Shown: positions 24,767-35,395, numbered from the stretch's first letter. The stretch: DNA of 64,000 bases from Falsiroseomonas sp051860665 (GCF_051860665.1 NZ_JBHYDM010000001.1:62001-126000), one strand, 5' to 3'. Notes: generated by a model from the letters alone, not told the origin. Program-made: numbers and translations.

Positions 24767-27700
24767 TCAAGCCCCCCCTGTTTCATGCGCCGGCTGCAAG
24801 GCCGGGGCGGGCGTGGCGCGGCGCGCCATCGCGCGCGCCACCACGTAGAACAGCGGCGTGAAGAACAGGCCGAACAGCGTCACGCCCAGCATGCCGTAGA
24901 AGACCGCGATGCCCAGGCTCTGCCGCATCTCCGCCCCCGCCCCGGTCGCGATGGTCAGCGGCAGCACGCCAAGGATGAAGGCCAGCGAGGTCATCAGGAT
25001 CGGCCGCAGCCGGGTGCGCGCCGCATCCGCCGCCGCCTCCCACCGCGTCGCCCCCGCCAGCTCCGCCGCGCGGGCGAATTCGACGATCAGGATGGCGTTC
25101 TTCGCCGCCAGCCCCACCAGCACCACCAGCCCGACCTGCACCAGCACGTTGTTGTCAAGGCCGGAGAAGCCGACGCCGAGCAGCGCCGCCAGCACCGACA
25201 TCGGCGCGATCATCACCACCGCCAGCGGCAGCAGCCAGCTTTCATACATCGCCGCCAGCACCAGGAAGACGAAGACCACGGCCATACCGAAGGCGATCGG
25301 CGCGGTATTGCCGGCGATGCGCTCCTGCAGCGCGAGCTCCGTCCATTCGTAGCCGAAGCCCTCGGGCAGGCTGGTGCGCAGCACCTCCTCCATCGCCGCG
25401 ATGGCCTGGCCGGTGGAGATGCCGGGCAGCGCCGCGCCCTGCACTTCCGCGGCCGGGAACAGGTTGTAGCGCGGCACGCGATAGGGGCCGGAGGTTTCGT
25501 GGAAGGTGGCGATGCTGCCCAGCGGCACCATGCCGCCATCGTCGCTGCGGGTACGCAGCCGGGCGATATCCTCCACTCCCATGCGATGCTGCATATCCGC
25601 CTGCGCCGTCACCCGCCAGGTGCGGCCCAGCAGGTTGAAGTCGTTGACGAAGGCGGAGCCCATGTAGATGCCCATCGCCTCATGCACGCGGGAGATCGGC
25701 ACGCCCAGCATCTCGGCGCGGGAGCGGTCGATCTCGGCGCGGATCTGCGGCGTGGCGGTGTTGAACAGGCTGAAGGCGAAGGCGATGCCGGGCGCGCCAT
25801 TGGCGGCGGCCAGCACCTGCTGGGTGGCGCGTTCCAGCTCCCGCGGCCCACGGCCGGCGCGGTCCTGGATCATCAGCTTGAAGCCGCCGCCGGTGCCGAT
25901 GCCCGGCACGGAAGGCGGCGGCAGCACCAGCACCTGCGCCAGGTCCTCGCCCATCAGCCGCCCCTGCAGATCGGCCAGGATGCCGTTGCCGGTCAGCCCC
26001 TCCGCCGTGCGATCGGCAAAAGGCTTCAGGCTGGCGAAGACCACGCCGGTATTCGGCGCATTGGTGAAGGTGGCGCCGTCGAAGCCGACGAAGGCCACCG
26101 CGCTTTCCACGCCCGGTGTCGCCAGGATGGCGTCCGAGGCGCGGCGCACCACCGCATCCGTGCGGCTGAGGCTGGCGCCCGGCGGCAGCTGGAAGGCGGC
26201 GATGAAATAGCCGCGGTCGAGCTGCGGGATCAGCCCGGTCGGCGTGGTCAGCACCGAATGGCCGGTGGCCGCCAGCAGCCCGGCATAGAGCAGCAGCAGG
26301 ATCACCGGCAGCCGCACCAGCCGCCGCGTCAGCCCGCCATAGCCCAGCGACATGCGGTCGAAGACCCAGTTGAAGCCGCGGAAGAACAGGCCGATGGGTG
26401 CCATCAGCCCGCGCGGCTTCGTGTGGCCATGCGGCTTCAGCAGGATCGCCGCCAGCGCCGGCGACAGGGTGAGCGAGACCAGCGCCGAGAGCAGCGTGGC
26501 GACCGAGATGGTCACCGCGAATTGCCGGTAGAAGGCGCCGGAAATGCCGCTGATGAAGGCGGTCGGCACGAAGACCGCCACCAGCACCAGGGCGATGGCG
26601 ATCAGCGCGAAGCCGACCTCGTCCATGGTGCGGCGCGTGGCCTCCAGCGGCGAAAGCCCTTCTGCCATGTGCCGCTCGACATTCTCCACCACCACGATGG
26701 CGTCGTCGACCACGATGCCGATGGCCAGGATCAGGCCGAACATGGTCAGCGTGTTCAGCGTGAAGCCCAGCATCAGCAGCACCGCGAAGGTGCCGATGAT
26801 GGAGACCGGAATCGCCAGAAGCGGGATGACGGCGGCGCGCCAGTTCTGCAGGAACAGGATCACCACCAGCACCACCAGCAGCACGGCTTCCGCGAAGGTG
26901 TGCAGCACCGCTTCCATGCTCTGGGCGATGAAGCGCGTGGGGTCATAGACCACGCTCCAGCCGATGCCGGGCGGGAAGCTGCGGGCGGCTTCCTCCATGG
27001 TGGCGCGCACGGCGGCGGCGGTCTCCAGCGCATTGCTGCCGGGGCGCTGGAAGATGACGATGGCGGTGGCCACCTGGTTGTTCAGCAGCGCGTTCACCGA
27101 ATAGTCGGCGGCGCCGATCTCCGTCCGCGCCACATCGCGCAGCCGCAGCGGGGCACCGCCCTGCCCCGTCGCGATCACCTGTTCGTCGAACTGCTCCGGC
27201 GTCTCCAGCCGGCCCTGGGCCTGCACGCTGGTCTCGAAGGCGCCGGCGGCGTCGGCGCGTGGCGCCTGGCCGATGGCGCCGGCGGCGACCTGCGCATTGG
27301 CGCGCTGCAGCGCCTGCACCACATCGCCCGGTGCCAGGCCGCGGGCGGCGACGCGATCCGGATCCAGCCAGACGCGCATCGCATAATCGCGGGCGCCGAA
27401 GACCTGCGCATCGCCGATGCCGTCGATGCGCGACAGCCGGTCCTTGATGGCGAGCGTCGCGTAGTTGGAGACGTATTCGGCGCTGCGGCTGCCATCGGGC
27501 GAGGTCATGTGCACGACCATCAGCAGGTCGGGCGAGGCCTTGCGCACGGTGATGCCCAGGCGGCGCACCTCCTCCGGCAGCCGCGGCTCGGCCACGGCCA
27601 CGCGGTTCTGCACCAGCACCTGCGCCTGGTCGACATCGACGCCCTGGCGGAAGACGACGCTGATGGCGAGCCGGCCGTCACCCGTCGATTGCGAGGAGAG

Positions 27701-27937
27701 GTAGAGCATGCCGTCGACGCCGTTCACCTCCTGCTCGATGGGGCCGGCGACGGTCTGGGCGATGGTCTCGGCGGAGGCGCCGGGATAGGTCGCGGTGATC
27801 TGCACCGTGGGCGGCGCGATCTCGGGGTATTCCGCCACCGGCAGGCGCAGCGCCGCGATGGCGCCGACCAGGACGAGGGCGATGGAAATGACCGCCGCGA
27901 AGACCGGGCGGTCGATGAAGAAGCGGGCGAGGCGCAT
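24767..27937 (-). CDS. RND multidrug efflux permease (HAE1/AcrB family)
   Basis: This 1056-residue inner-membrane transporter begins MRLARFFIDRPVFAAVISIALVL with the first helix. It has the proton-relay aspartates in GIVVDDAIVVVENVER near residue 408, large periplasmic loops and a second bundle near 870-1030 (QVGLVVLVGLAAKNAILIVEFA). It works with a membrane-fusion protein and an outer-membrane channel to export hydrophobic compounds with protons. The fusion protein gene is directly upstream. No TolC-like gene is present in the window. A divergent TetR probably represses the pair. Confidence 0.96.
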   Translation of the reverse strand: MRLARFFIDRPVFAAVISIALVLVGAIAALRLPVAEYPEIAPPTVQITATYPGASAETIAQTVAGPIEQEVNGVDGMLYLSSQSTGDGRLAISVVFRQGVDVDQAQVLVQNRVAVAEPRLPEEVRRLGITVRKASPDLLMVVHMTSPDGSRSAEYVSNYATLAIKDRLSRIDGIGDAQVFGARDYAMRVWLDPDRVAARGLAPGDVVQALQRANAQVAAGAIGQAPRADAAGAFETSVQAQGRLETPEQFDEQVIATGQGGAPLRLRDVARTEIGAADYSVNALLNNQVATAIVIFQRPGSNALETAAAVRATMEEAARSFPPGIGWSVVYDPTRFIAQSMEAVLHTFAEAVLLVVLVVILFLQNWRAAVIPLLAIPVSIIGTFAVLLMLGFTLNTLTMFGLILAIGIVVDDAIVVVENVERHMAEGLSPLEATRRTMDEVGFALIAIALVLVAVFVPTAFISGISGAFYRQFAVTISVATLLSALVSLTLSPALAAILLKPHGHTKPRGLMAPIGLFFRGFNWVFDRMSLGYGGLTRRLVRLPVILLLLYAGLLAATGHSVLTTPTGLIPQLDRGYFIAAFQLPPGASLSRTDAVVRRASDAILATPGVESAVAFVGFDGATFTNAPNTGVVFASLKPFADRTAEGLTGNGILADLQGRLMGEDLAQVLVLPPPSVPGIGTGGGFKLMIQDRAGRGPRELERATQQVLAAANGAPGIAFAFSLFNTATPQIRAEIDRSRAEMLGVPISRVHEAMGIYMGSAFVNDFNLLGRTWRVTAQADMQHRMGVEDIARLRTRSDDGGMVPLGSIATFHETSGPYRVPRYNLFPAAEVQGAALPGISTGQAIAAMEEVLRTSLPEGFGYEWTELALQERIAGNTAPIAFGMAVVFVFLVLAAMYESWLLPLAVVMIAPMSVLAALLGVGFSGLDNNVLVQVGLVVLVGLAAKNAILIVEFARAAELAGATRWEAAADAARTRLRPILMTSLAFILGVLPLTIATGAGAEMRQSLGIAVFYGMLGVTLFGLFFTPLFYVVARAMARRATPAPALQPAHETGGA

Positions 27938-27967
27938 GGCGCGGGAGACCTTCTGAGTCGCGGCGGT

Positions 27968-29182
27968 TCAGCGCGCGGAGGCCAGCGGGCTTTGCCCGAA
28001 ACTGCCCTGCTGGGCGGTGACGCGGCTGCCCGGGCGGGCGCGGTGCAGGCCGCCGATGATGACGCGGTCCTGCGGGCCGAGTCCGTGCCGCACCACGCGC
28101 AGCCCATCGACCAGCGGGCCGAGCTGCACCGGGCGCGGCGCCACCGTGCCGTCCGGCGCCACGGTCAGCACCATGCGGCCGGACTGGTCCGCCACCACCG
28201 CCGCATCCGGCACCATCAGCGCCTCCGCATCGCCGGCAAACAGCCGCAGGCGGGCGAAGCTGCCGGGGGTGAGGAAGAGCTCCGGATTGGCGATCACCGC
28301 GCGGCCGCGGATGGTGCCGCTGCGCGCGTCGAAGGTGCTGTCGACGAAGTTCACCCGGCCCTCATGGCCGAATTCCGTCTCGTCCAGCAGGCGCAGCTGC
28401 ACCTGCGCGCCGCCCTCCCCGCCCGCCGGGCGGAAGCCCCCCTGGGAGCCTCTTTGCGCGGCGCGGGCATAGCGCAGGTACTGCGCCTCGCTGGCATCGA
28501 AGGTGACATAGACGGGGTCGAGCGCCACCAGCGTGGTCAGCAGGGTGGTGCCCTGCTGCACCAGGTTGCCGGCATCGACCCTGCGGTCGCTGACGCGGCC
28601 AGGGCGCGGGGCGCGGATCTCGGAGAATTCCAGCTCCAGCTCGGCCTGGCGGAGCGCCGCCTGGCTGGCGGCGAGGCCGGCCTGGGCCTCCCGCACCGCG
28701 CCGCGGCGATTGTCCTGGTCAGCCTCGGAGGAATAGCGCTGGGCGGTGAGGCCGGCATAGCGCTGCAGCTGCTGCTGCGCCAAGGCCAGCCGCGCCTCGT
28801 TGCGCGCCACCTCGGCGCGGGCGCTGTCCACGGCGATGCGGAAGGGGCGCTGGTCCAGGGTGAAGAGCAGCTCCCCCTCCCGCACCAGGGCGCCATCCTG
28901 GAAATGCACCTGCATGACCTGGCCGGAGACGCGCGGCCGCAGCTCGACCAGGGCGGAGGGCTCGATCCGCCCGGTATGCTCATCCCATTGGGTCACGTTG
29001 CGGGTGAGCGGGGTGGCGACGGTGACGGGGGGTGCGGGGGGCGCCTGCTGGGCCGCGGCGGGCTGGGCCAGGCTGGCGGCCAGCAGGGCGGCGGCCGGCA
29101 GGGGCAGCGCGCGACGCAGCCAGTCGGACCATAGATTTCCGAGGTTTGCGGGGGCGGAGGCCTTGTTCAGGGGGTCCGGCAT
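27968..29182 (-). CDS. RND efflux periplasmic adaptor (membrane-fusion protein)
   Basis: This 404-residue adaptor has an N-terminal signal-like region (ALPLPAAALLAASLAQPAAA). The lipoyl half-motif is VELRPRVSGQVMQVHFQDGALVREGELLFTLD near residue 80, followed by an alpha-helical hairpin (about 115-180) and IRAPRPGRVSDRRVDAGNLVQQG. Beta-barrel segments complete the AcrA/MexA order. No lipobox cysteine is visible. It lies 30 bp before the permease gene. The start ATG 29182 is 19 bp from the inverted repeat shared with tetR. Confidence 0.94.
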   Translation of the reverse strand: MPDPLNKASAPANLGNLWSDWLRRALPLPAAALLAASLAQPAAAQQAPPAPPVTVATPLTRNVTQWDEHTGRIEPSALVELRPRVSGQVMQVHFQDGALVREGELLFTLDQRPFRIAVDSARAEVARNEARLALAQQQLQRYAGLTAQRYSSEADQDNRRGAVREAQAGLAASQAALRQAELELEFSEIRAPRPGRVSDRRVDAGNLVQQGTTLLTTLVALDPVYVTFDASEAQYLRYARAAQRGSQGGFRPAGGEGGAQVQLRLLDETEFGHEGRVNFVDSTFDARSGTIRGRAVIANPELFLTPGSFARLRLFAGDAEALMVPDAAVVADQSGRMVLTVAPDGTVAPRPVQLGPLVDGLRVVRHGLGPQDRVIIGGLHRARPGSRVTAQQGSFGQSPLASAR

Positions 29183-29200
29183 GACAATCTCCAGGGCCGA

Positions 29201-29247
29201 ATGATACCGACCGGTTCGTCCCTAGGTAAGTGACCGGTCGGTATCAT
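29201..29247. promoter_or_regulatory. TetR operator region: perfect 15-bp inverted repeat
   Basis: ATGATACCGACCGGT (29201-29215) is matched exactly by ACCGGTCGGTATCAT (29233-29247) with a 17-bp spacer. Each arm also holds its own short palindrome, ACCG-AC-CGGT and ACCG-GT-CGGT, so two regulator dimers could bind in symmetrical positions. It lies in the 129-bp gap between the RND adaptor and the divergent TetR gene. Repression of both genes by this TetR is the usual arrangement and is inferred here. Confidence 0.75.
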
Positions 29248-29311
29248 CAAGAGGCGCTGCCGCCCGGACCGCCGGAAAAGGCAGCCCGTCGCGAAGGGAG
29301 TTCCTGCCACC

Positions 29312-29911
29312 ATGTCGACCAGCCCCGCCGATCGTCCCAAGGCTGCCGAGCGCATCCAGGCGGCGGCGAAGGACCTGTTCTACCGCCACGGCATCCGCGC
29401 CACGGGCATCGAGGAGGTCTGCCGCGTGGCGGAGGCCACCAAGATGAGCCTGTACCGGACCTATCCGAGCAAGGATGCGCTGGTGGCGGCGGTGCTCTGC
29501 GACGACAAGGACGGCTACGATGCCTGGTTCCAGCAGGTGACGGCGGAGGCGCCGACGCCGGTCGCCCGGCTGCAGGCGCTGATCGCCGCCGTGGTGGCGA
29601 AGCTGCACGACCCGGATTACCGCGGCTGCCCGCTGCTGCTGGCCCAGGCCGAATTCCCCGACCCGGCGCATCCCATCCACCAGCTGGTGGCGCAGCAGAA
29701 GGCCACGATCCGCGACCGGCTGGTGGAGCTGGCGCGGCAGGCCGGGGCGGCGGATGCGGCCCTGCTGGGGGAGAGCCTGGCCATGCTGATGGATGGCGCC
29801 TGGGCCAGCCTGCCCTATCTGGGGGCGGAGCGCGCCGGCCAGGTGCTGCGGCAGGGCGCGGAGGCGGTTCTGCGCAGCGGGCTGCCGCAGCCGGCCCCCG
29901 CAGGGGACTGA
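29312..29911 (+). CDS. TetR/AcrR-family transcriptional repressor
   Basis: This 199-residue regulator has an N-terminal helix-turn-helix (RIQAAAKDLFYRHGIRATGI, then IEEVCRVAEATKMSLYRTYPSKDALVAAVL, residues about 10-58). A helical ligand domain of about 140 residues follows, with LVAQQKATIRDRLVELARQAGA. It is divergent from the RND efflux genes and sits next to a 15-bp inverted repeat. It most likely represses the pump and itself until a pump substrate binds. Confidence 0.93.
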   Translation: MSTSPADRPKAAERIQAAAKDLFYRHGIRATGIEEVCRVAEATKMSLYRTYPSKDALVAAVLCDDKDGYDAWFQQVTAEAPTPVARLQALIAAVVAKLHDPDYRGCPLLLAQAEFPDPAHPIHQLVAQQKATIRDRLVELARQAGAADAALLGESLAMLMDGAWASLPYLGAERAGQVLRQGAEAVLRSGLPQPAPAGD

Positions 29912-30001
29912 GCGCCGGGCACAAGCCCGCGTCATCACGGAACCAGTCGGTGTGGCGCGCGTAAGGGGCGCGACATTAAAACTGGATTGGTGAGACGCGT
30001 C

Positions 30002-30748
30002 ATGCGCCGAATGGCCCTACCCCTTCTCGCCTTCGCCGCCCTGGGCCTCGCCGCCGGCGGCGCCGCATCCTGGAGCTGGAACAGCGGCCGGGACGGCGGC
30101 ATGGCCCCCGATGTCGCGGCCGAGACCCTGCCCGGCCCCAGCGGCACCAGCCGCGCCACCGAACAGGCGGCGCTGCTTGCGGTGGAGGCGCAGCTGCGCC
30201 GTGCCGGCCAGACGGGGGCGCTGCAGGACATCCGGCTGGTCCGCCTGGGCGAGGGCGAGGAGCTGGCCGTCTGCGCCAGCCTGCACGCCGCCTCCGGCCC
30301 GCCGGCCGATGTGGTGGCGCGCGTCATCCCGACCTCCGCCGCCGTCCGCGATGCGCGGATGGGCCAGCGCGGCAGCCAGCCGCTGGTGGTGATGGAGGAT
30401 GCGCCTGGCCTCTGGCGCGGCGGCTCGCCGGGGGAGCCGCGCCGGCGCTATTGCGGCACGCTGCCCGTCCAGGGTGCGGAGCCGGTGGTGCGGGTCGCGG
30501 CCGGCACCGCGCCGCAGCCTGCCCCTGCCACCGAAGCCGCGGCCGGGCCCAGCGCCAGCGTCACCGTGCTGAATCCGGTGCGGGTGCGCGCCAGCCCCAG
30601 CGGCACGGCCGAGATCCTCTGGGTGGCCGAGCGCGGCCGCGCCTTCCGGGTGCATGGCCAGGCGCCGGGCGGCTGGGTGCAGATCGGCGACGAAACAGCG
30701 CCCGCCGGCTGGGCGCATGGCACGCTGCTGGCGCCCGCACCGCTGTAG
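30002..30748 (+). CDS. Secreted or membrane-anchored SH3-domain protein
   Basis: This 248-residue protein of unknown role has an N-terminal hydrophobic leader (MRRMALPLLAFAALGLAAGG). A middle region (about 40-160) has two cysteines that may pair (ELAVCASLH and RRRYCGTL). The C-terminal bacterial SH3 domain (about 185-245, SVTVLNPVRVRASPSGTAEILWVAERGRAFRV, ending WVQIGDE and GWAHGTLL) often binds cell wall or peptides. GTG 29990 and TTG 29987 would add four or five residues. It ends 23 bp from the convergent kinase gene. Confidence 0.7.
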   Translation: MRRMALPLLAFAALGLAAGGAASWSWNSGRDGGMAPDVAAETLPGPSGTSRATEQAALLAVEAQLRRAGQTGALQDIRLVRLGEGEELAVCASLHAASGPPADVVARVIPTSAAVRDARMGQRGSQPLVVMEDAPGLWRGGSPGEPRRRYCGTLPVQGAEPVVRVAAGTAPQPAPATEAAAGPSASVTVLNPVRVRASPSGTAEILWVAERGRAFRVHGQAPGGWVQIGDETAPAGWAHGTLLAPAPL

Positions 30749-30771
30749 CGGGACAGGCCAGGGGCCTGGGC

Positions 30772-33417
30772 TCAGCGCCGCCGGCCGAGCGGCAGTTCGA
30801 TACGGCAGTCCAGCCCTTCGCGCCGCCAGTCGAGCGTGAGCTGGCCGCTCAACTGGCCGCGCACCGTGGCTTCCAGCACGCGGGAGCCGAAGCCGCGCCG
30901 CGCCGGCACGGGCGGCAGCGGCGGTCCGCCGGTCTCCGTCCAGTGCAGGCGCAGCACCCGGCCCGGCTCCGCGTCGGACCAGCTCCAGGCCAGCCGCACA
31001 TGGCCGGCCGCGGTGGACAGGGCGCCATGCTTCACCGCATTGGTCGCCAGCTCATGCACCGCCATGGCCAGGGCCTGCGCCACCACCGGGGAAAGGGTGA
31101 CCGGCGGCCCTTCCATGGTCACGCGCTGGCCACCCAGGAAGGGCGCGACCTCGCCGCGCAGCAGCGTCTCCAGCTCCGCGCCATCCCATTGCCGGTCCGC
31201 CAGCAGCGTCTGCGCCCGGGCCAGCGCGCCCACCCGGCCCTCGATGGCGCGGATATAGCTCGGCAGGTCCGGCGCCTTGGTCAGGCGCAGCGCCGCCATC
31301 ACCACGGCCAGGGCGTTCTTGGCGCGGTGATCCACCTCCCGCATCAGCAGCGTCTGGCGTTCCACCGCCTGCCGGCTTTCGGTGATGTCGCGCGCCACCC
31401 CGGCCACCACCAGGGGAAGCCCCTCCGCGCTGGTCTCCACGACCGCGCCGCGGGAGGCGACCCAGCGCCAGCCACCCTCCGGCGCCGGCACGCGCAATTC
31501 CGCCTCGAAGCGCGGGCTGCGTCCCTCGCAGACCGCGCGCAGCCGCGCCTCCACCATGTCCCGGTCCTCGGGGTGGACCGGCTCCAGCCAGGCGGCCATG
31601 GAGAATCCCTCGTCGGGAAGGCCCGGGAAATCGCCCTGCAGCAGGCCCCGCCGGCGGGCGAGGTCCTTGGCGATGTCATATTCCCAGCTGCCGAATTCCG
31701 CCGCCTCCAGCGCCAGGCGCAGCCGCGCATCGCTGCTGCGCAGCGCGGATTCGGCCGCCTTGCGGTCGGTGATGTCGATATGCGCGCCATAGGTCAGCTG
31801 GCGGCCCTCCACCTCCAGCCCCTGCACCCGCACCAGCACGTCGCGGATGGCGCCGCTGCTGGTGCGGTGCTGCGCCTCGAATTCCTGCGCGCCGGGGCCC
31901 GCCACGCAGCGCCGGCCGCGGGCGCGGATCTCCGCGCTGCCCAGCACGTCGATATCGCTGATGTGCAGCCGCACGAAGTCCTCCCGCGCATAGCCGTATT
32001 CGGTGCAGGCGCGATCGTTCACATCCAGGATCTCGTGCGTCACCGGGTCGATCACGATCACCGCGAAGGGCGCCGCATCGAAGAGCGCGCGCTGCCGCGC
32101 CTCGCTCACCCGCGCCTTGGCCTCCGCCAGGCGCAGGCTGGTGACGTCGAGCGTGACACCGAGGATCCGCCGCACCGCCCCGGCCGCATCGGCCTCCACC
32201 ATGCCGCGGGCGAGCATCCAGCGCACGCAGCCATCGGGCCGCTGCACGCGGTATTCGATCTGCAGCGGGCCGGGGCGCTCCATCAAGGCCCGCGCCTCCC
32301 CCTCCGCCCGCGTCCGGTCCTCCGGATGCAGCCGCTCCAGCCAGGCGGGGAACCAGGCCTCCGGCGGCGTGGCGGGGTCGATGCCCATCAGGCGGAACAT
32401 CTCGGGCGACCAGCTGGTGACGCGACGCTCCGCATCCCAGTCGAAGATGCCGATCTCCGCCGCCTCCTGCGCCATGCGTAGGCGCTCCTCGCTGGCGCTC
32501 AGCCCGGCCTCGGTCCGCCGCAGCACGGTGACATCGGTCAGGCTCTCGGCGATGGCGACGGGCCGCCCCTCCGCATCGCGCCGCAGCGCCATCTGCACCG
32601 AGACCGCCACCTGGCTGCCATCGCGGCGCCGCTGCCGCACCTCCCCCTTCCAGGCGCCGTCCTGCAGCAGCAGCGCCTCGATCTCCGCCTGCGGCCGGGG
32701 GAATTCCGAGTCCAGCAGCCGATGCGCCGGCTGGCCCAACGCCTCCTCCGCCGTCCAGCCGTAGAGGCGCTGGCAGCCCTCGGCCCAGAAGCGGATGGTA
32801 CCATCCAGGTCGCGCACCAGCACGCTGGCAAGGTCGAGCGTCGCCACCAGGTCGCGCAGCCGGGCCTCGCCCTCGCGCAGCGCCACCTCGTTGCGACGCA
32901 GCTCGGTGACATCGGCATTGGTGCCGACAAGGCCCAGGAAGACGCCATCGGCGGCGAAGCGGGGCTCGGCCTCGGTCCGCAGCAGCCGCCAGTCGCCGCC
33001 GGCATCGCGGTAGCGCGCCTCCACCGTGAAGCCGGTGCGGGTCTGCCGGCCGTTTTGGAAGCAGGCGGCGACCATGGCGGCATCCTCCGGATGCAGCCGC
33101 GAGATCCAGTCGAAGCCCGCCATCGCCTCGGCGCCGACGCCCCAGAAGGCGCGCAGCGCGCGGTTCAGGTAGATGCACTGGCCCGATGCGTCGCCCATCC
33201 AGAGCATGGCCGGGGCGCTTTCGGCCAGCAGGCGGAAGCCGGCCTCCTCGGCGACGGCAACGGGGGGTGTGGCGGCCGTCTCCGCCGCCTCCAGCAGCCG
33301 CAGCGCGGCCCGGACCACCTCGCTGGAACTGCGGTAGTGTCCGCTGGCAATGCGCGCATCGATCAGCGCGTCGAGCTGTGGCGTCAGGGAGACGTTGCGC
33401 GTCCTTCGGAGGGCCAT
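30772..33417 (-). CDS. RHH (ParD-like)-PAS5-HWE histidine kinase fusion
   Basis: This 881-residue protein starts with a ParD/CopG-like ribbon-helix-helix domain (residues 8-45: VSLTPQLDALIDARIASG, then HYRSSSEVVRAALRLLE). Five PAS/PAC units follow at roughly 60-174, 185-300, 306-432, 440-552 and 560-680. The catalytic core is HWE-type: phospho-acceptor His near 697 in EVDHRAKNALAVVMAALRL, the W/E region RQWDGAELETLLRGEV near 743, HELATNAVKHGALS near 788 and GFGSRVLE near 842. No transmembrane segment is seen, so it is cytoplasmic. No response regulator or ParE toxin is adjacent. The combination of DNA-binding-type RHH and kinase is unusual. Confidence 0.88.
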   Translation of the reverse strand: MALRRTRNVSLTPQLDALIDARIASGHYRSSSEVVRAALRLLEAAETAATPPVAVAEEAGFRLLAESAPAMLWMGDASGQCIYLNRALRAFWGVGAEAMAGFDWISRLHPEDAAMVAACFQNGRQTRTGFTVEARYRDAGGDWRLLRTEAEPRFAADGVFLGLVGTNADVTELRRNEVALREGEARLRDLVATLDLASVLVRDLDGTIRFWAEGCQRLYGWTAEEALGQPAHRLLDSEFPRPQAEIEALLLQDGAWKGEVRQRRRDGSQVAVSVQMALRRDAEGRPVAIAESLTDVTVLRRTEAGLSASEERLRMAQEAAEIGIFDWDAERRVTSWSPEMFRLMGIDPATPPEAWFPAWLERLHPEDRTRAEGEARALMERPGPLQIEYRVQRPDGCVRWMLARGMVEADAAGAVRRILGVTLDVTSLRLAEAKARVSEARQRALFDAAPFAVIVIDPVTHEILDVNDRACTEYGYAREDFVRLHISDIDVLGSAEIRARGRRCVAGPGAQEFEAQHRTSSGAIRDVLVRVQGLEVEGRQLTYGAHIDITDRKAAESALRSSDARLRLALEAAEFGSWEYDIAKDLARRRGLLQGDFPGLPDEGFSMAAWLEPVHPEDRDMVEARLRAVCEGRSPRFEAELRVPAPEGGWRWVASRGAVVETSAEGLPLVVAGVARDITESRQAVERQTLLMREVDHRAKNALAVVMAALRLTKAPDLPSYIRAIEGRVGALARAQTLLADRQWDGAELETLLRGEVAPFLGGQRVTMEGPPVTLSPVVAQALAMAVHELATNAVKHGALSTAAGHVRLAWSWSDAEPGRVLRLHWTETGGPPLPPVPARRGFGSRVLEATVRGQLSGQLTLDWRREGLDCRIELPLGRRR

Positions 33418-33536
33418 GCGGGATTGTTCCGACTGCGCGCCGATGTGTCAATCTTTGCCACAGGCCCGCGGTTCTGCCCCTGCCCCGGCGGAGGGCCGGC
33501 TTGCGCCGCCAGCCCTGCCCCGCGCATCCTGGCCGC

Positions 33537-34591
33537 ATGTCCCCGCACCCGCCGCCCCGCCTCAATGCCTCCCGCCAGGTCGCCATCCGCGAAGCCTGGC
33601 TCGACCAGCTGCGGGAGGCGGCGCTGGACCCCGCCCTGCCGATCATCGACCCGCACCACCACCTCTGGGACCGCGCGGACGAGCGCTACGAGCTGGCGGA
33701 ACTGCTGCAGGACACCGCCACCGGCCACGACATCCGGGCCACCATCTTCGTGCAATGCGCCTCCATGTACCGCGCCGAGGGGCCGGAGGAGATGCGCCCG
33801 CTGGGCGAGACCGAATACGTCAATGGCATCGCCTCGGCCAGCGCCAGCGGCCGCTACGGACGGCTGCGCGCCTGCGCCGGGATCATCGGCTTCGTCGACC
33901 TGACGCTGGGCGATCGCGTGGCACCGCTGCTGGAGGCGCATCGCGCCGCCGCCGGCCCGCGCTTCCGCGGCGTCCGCAACCGCACGGCCTGGCATCCTTC
34001 GCCGGAGGTGCGCTCCAACCTGATCGGCCCCCCGCCGGGGCCGCTGGGCGATCCGCGCTTCGTCGACGGCGCGCGGGAGCTGGCGCGGCAGGGGCTGGTG
34101 CTGGATGTCTGGGCCTATCACACGCAGCTGCCGCTGGTGGTGGCGCTGGCGCGGGCGGTGCCGGAACTGACGGTGGTGGTGAACCATTGCGGCGGGCCGC
34201 TCGGCATCGGCCCCTATGCCGGCCGACGGGCCGAAGCCCTGGCCGAGTGGCGCGCGGCGGTGATGCCGCTGGCGGCGCTGCCGAATGTGATGATGAAGCT
34301 CGGCGGCCTGGCGATGGAGGTGGGCGGCCACGACTTCGACCTGGCCGACCGCCCGCCGACTTCCGAAACTCTGGCCGAGGCCTGGCGCCCTGTGATCGCG
34401 ACGCTGCTCGAGGCCTTCGGCGCCCCGCGCTGCATGTTCGAGAGCAACTTCCCGGTCGACAAGGGCATGTGCAGCTACGGCGTGCTGTGGAATGCCTTCA
34501 AGCGCCTGGCCCAGGGCGCGAGCGCCGCGGAGCGCGCGGCGCTGTTTGCCGGCACCGCGGCGCGCGTCTACGGGCTGGACCCGGCCTTGGT

Positions 34592-34604
<13 letters not shown>
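33537..34604 (+). CDS. Amidohydrolase_2-family metal-dependent hydrolase
   Basis: This is a 355-residue TIM-barrel hydrolase of the amidohydrolase_2 group, which includes ACMS decarboxylase and lactonases. It has LPIIDPHHHLWDRADERY near residue 35, IFVQCASMYR, FRGVRNRTAWHPSP near 145, VVVNHCGGPLG near 218 and MFESNFPVDKGMC near 300. These are conserved strand-end segments supplying His and Asp ligands. ATG 33537 is the likely start, because the upstream open frame looks noncoding. It faces a class II aldolase gene and the last 13 bp overlap. Confidence 0.85.

Positions 34605-35395
<791 letters not shown>

Noticed and set aside
24671..29134. A very long open frame of nearly 1500 codons on the plus strand.
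   Set aside because: It runs antisense to the RND permease and adaptor genes. Its product is rich in His, Arg, Gly and Gln with no recognisable domain, as expected for a shadow in high-GC DNA.
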